From the NCBI GenBank assembly GCA_032717465.1, contig CM064732.1:25470297-25534296 (forward strand): a stretch of 64,000 bases of DNA. Reading direction: 5' to 3'. Both the position numbers and the translations under genes were made by a program. Positions 62,282-64,000 of the stretch are shown here, piece after piece; within the stretch, counting starts at the first letter, position 1, and every line of letters starts with the position of its first letter. The notes beneath the pieces are model-generated. The model searched no databases, was not told the DNA's origin, and worked only from the letters and a program-made list of their open reading frames with translations. This stretch comes from Coenobita brevimanus. Taxonomy: Eukaryota; Arthropoda; Malacostraca; Decapoda; Coenobitidae.

Positions 62282-63360
62282 GCATATCATAAATCTTTGC
62301 TCCTGTATCCATAATGCTTTTTCCTCTATATATGTTACAGTTCCACTTACCACCTTACTTTTGTATTGCCACTAGTTTACTCTGACATCACATCACAGGG
62401 AAATGCATCCTCATAAATACTAAATTAAATACCTGTAGGAAGAAAATGAACCAACAAACTTGCAATTTCGAAATTAAGTCTATGCATAGTCCACTGTAAC
62501 CCTTCTTTTTTATTTATTTATTTATTTTTATTTTTTACTGCATCTTCCAGTACTTTTCTAGAAAAAGGACTGTCTAATATTAAGATGGGCCTGAAGTATG
62601 ACTATGACTACCTGAACATTAATACTCTCTCAAATAGTAACAGAACAGATACTGATTGATTGTTGCAAAAATTTAGGTTTATGAAAATGGAAGCATGATA
62701 TGAACCTCGCACTCTGATCTACATTAAACTTATGTATTAGGTCTATATTACTATCACTGCTAATTAAACAAAGGTCTGCCTCTGATATCCATGTTATTTT
62801 TTTTTAAAGAACAAATCATCGCCTAAGTTCTTTCCTTTGTAAACTACATGATGAGCTATATCTACCATACTGAATTTGCTTTACACATATTAATCACTGT
62901 ACTGTGAAATCTTGCACCTTTTTATATGCATATGCAATATTATTCTTGTGGAGCAGACACGGCTGGGCAAATCTGGCATTAAATCGCAGTCAGCTATTTT
63001 GGCATTCAGTGCATCAAAAAAGGATTTGTCAAAATAAGGATAATCTTCAGAAGGAATATACATCCTCACGAAATATATATTTGGCTCAACAGATTAACTC
63101 CACCAAGATCCGATCTTCAACCTGAAGATCAGCACTGGAATCATAATTTACCAATGAACTTTTCACAAACATCATTATACGCGATGAACCCCTTGTTCTG
63201 ATGTATTAGGACACACACTAAATCTAGTTAAAGAGAGGCAAAAGTCGTCTTTTTTTTTCTATTTCCAACAACCACACAATGTGAAAACTCATAAAAAACT
63301 TTATATATATCAAAATTTTGAAACTTACCTTTAACTTCTATATTCCATGAACACATCTTT
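62282..63360 (-). pseudogene. LINE K endonuclease to RT region, decayed
   Basis: Begins near MCSWNIE (about 63356) and ends with MDTGAKIYDMLIL next to the RTE insertion. A stop-free stretch near 62640-62800 (ISEADLCLISSDSNIDLIHKF) is unassigned. Endonuclease catalytic blocks cannot be identified with confidence, so the domain call rests on position. Confidence 0.45.
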
Positions 63361-64000
63361 ATATTACTGATATCACAATTCTTTTCAGTAAAAAATCGAA
63401 TGGGGCATATTTGTCTATGAGAAAACCATCCCTCTTGAGAACATGTTCTTAGTGGTCATAAGTGATGTTTGTCCCGGCATTGTCTGGCTTTTCTTCTTAG
63501 ACTTTTTCCCTCTTGAGAAGTCTTGCCGTCTCCTTTCTGATGGCTGGGTGAATATCCTTCTTTATGAACACTTTTAACATATGATCTCTAGCATTAGGTT
63601 TTGTGCATAGCTTAAAGTTTCATCTCTCATTCTGTGGCTTTCCACACTAATGCAGATTGGTCGTTAATGGTGCTCAGTCAGATGTCCCAGCCGTTTTATG
63701 GTCCAGTTCGTTGGGTCCAGATGGCCTTGGCATCCTGCAGATTCCAGTTTTCATCTTCCTCCTCATTCAGGCCTGTTATTAAGTTTTTTCTGTCCTTCTC
63801 GAACATCTAATGATTCCAGGAACTTTCGCTGCTGCTGGATAATCATATATGCCTCATTCAGGTTTGTTGACTGGCGTCTAAATTCACACACACGTTTTTT
63901 ATCTCCGATAACGCCGCCTTGATTTCTCCTATTTCTGAGCTCAGACTTCTTATTTTATTCAATATACAGTAATATCATTAGATGGGTCCGTAGATCTACT
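63361..64000 (-). pseudogene. LINE K ORF1-like region, decayed
   Basis: Minus-strand fragments: SEIGEIKAALSEIKNVCVNL (coiled-coil-like, about 63950-63880), NLITGLNEEEDENWN (about 63780-63735) and HMLKVFIKKDIHPAIRKETA (about 63590-63500). Coiled coil followed by an NLxITGL-type RNA-binding motif and a basic C-terminal part is the layout of LINE ORF1 proteins. Many stops. Truncated by the window end. Confidence 0.5.

Larger units (their letters stand above)
59470..64000 (-). mobile_element. Old LINE with ORF1-like region, copy K (interrupted by RTE copy J)
   Basis: Minus strand. From the right edge, ORF1-like sequence has HMLKVFIKKDIHPAIRKETA (about 63590-63500) and GFLIDKYAPFDF (about 63420-63390). 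A start like MCSWNIE at about 63356 suggests the beginning of the endonuclease-RT frame. The RT portion shows MDTGAKIYDMLIL before the inserted RTE and RLHSWYNTDKC after it. It then continues with PRNKWRRYLRSLGCG, GVRQGAPSSSLLFPIYINEM and LLFMDDTLILA (catalytic DD). Heavily mutated; clade not assigned. It continues past the window edge. Confidence 0.6.

Overview
This window is animal nuclear DNA made almost entirely of transposable elements and microsatellites. I found no host protein-coding gene, rRNA or functional tRNA gene. The heavy load of (TA)n, (GA)n and (CA)n tracts, RTE-like LINEs with (GATA)n tails, tRNA-derived SINEs with TA-rich tails, env-bearing gypsy elements and degenerate AGGTTA repeats suggests an arthropod, most likely a decapod crustacean. 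That assignment is inference; no species-specific marker is visible.

Layout. 1-4.1 kb: two SINE copies in inverted orientation and a decayed RTE-like LINE. 4.3-11.1 kb: a hAT-type DNA transposon with 11-bp terminal inverted repeats and a perfect 8-bp target duplication (TTAGCCAG). It has swollen by successive insertions: a piggyBac-like element with TTAA ends (5.34-6.11 kb), an RTE LINE (6.41-10.51 kb), and a jockey/CR1-group LINE inside that RTE. 13.0-16.2 kb: a poly-A LINE (copy C). 16.3-20.5 kb: pyrimidine-rich decayed simple sequence. 20.7-21.4 kb: a full-length tRNA-derived SINE and a short repeat module.

23.5-35.8 kb: a 12.3-kb gypsy-type LTR retrotransposon with 237/240-bp LTRs, a 4-bp target duplication, gag, pol (PR-RT-RH-IN) and an env of the errantivirus/baculovirus-F type, broken by several lesions. 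A nearly intact LINE (copy D, 1,004 codons with only two nonsense codons) sits between pol and env. 35.9-36.3 kb: a foldback element built on AGGTTA repeats. 37.5-41.1 kb: old antisense copies of the same LINE family, one split by a SINE.

42.7-49.0 kb (minus strand): a young LTR retrotransposon with 791-bp LTRs and one gag-pol frame. Its integrase lies before the reverse transcriptase (GAG-PR-IN-RT-RH). This Ty1/copia-like order on gypsy-type domains is the hallmark of Gmr1-like elements. I consider it the most noteworthy object in the window.

49-56 kb: purine-rich DNA, microsatellites and another RTE copy (51.95-54.12 kb). 56.3-58.6 kb: a pogo/Tigger-like transposase relic split by DNA that carries a hAT transposase C-terminus. 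59.5-64 kb (minus strand): an old LINE with an ORF1-like region and an RT, interrupted by an RTE copy flanked by a perfect 10-bp target duplication. The host LINE reads on across that insertion. Together the nests give a readable relative chronology of insertions.
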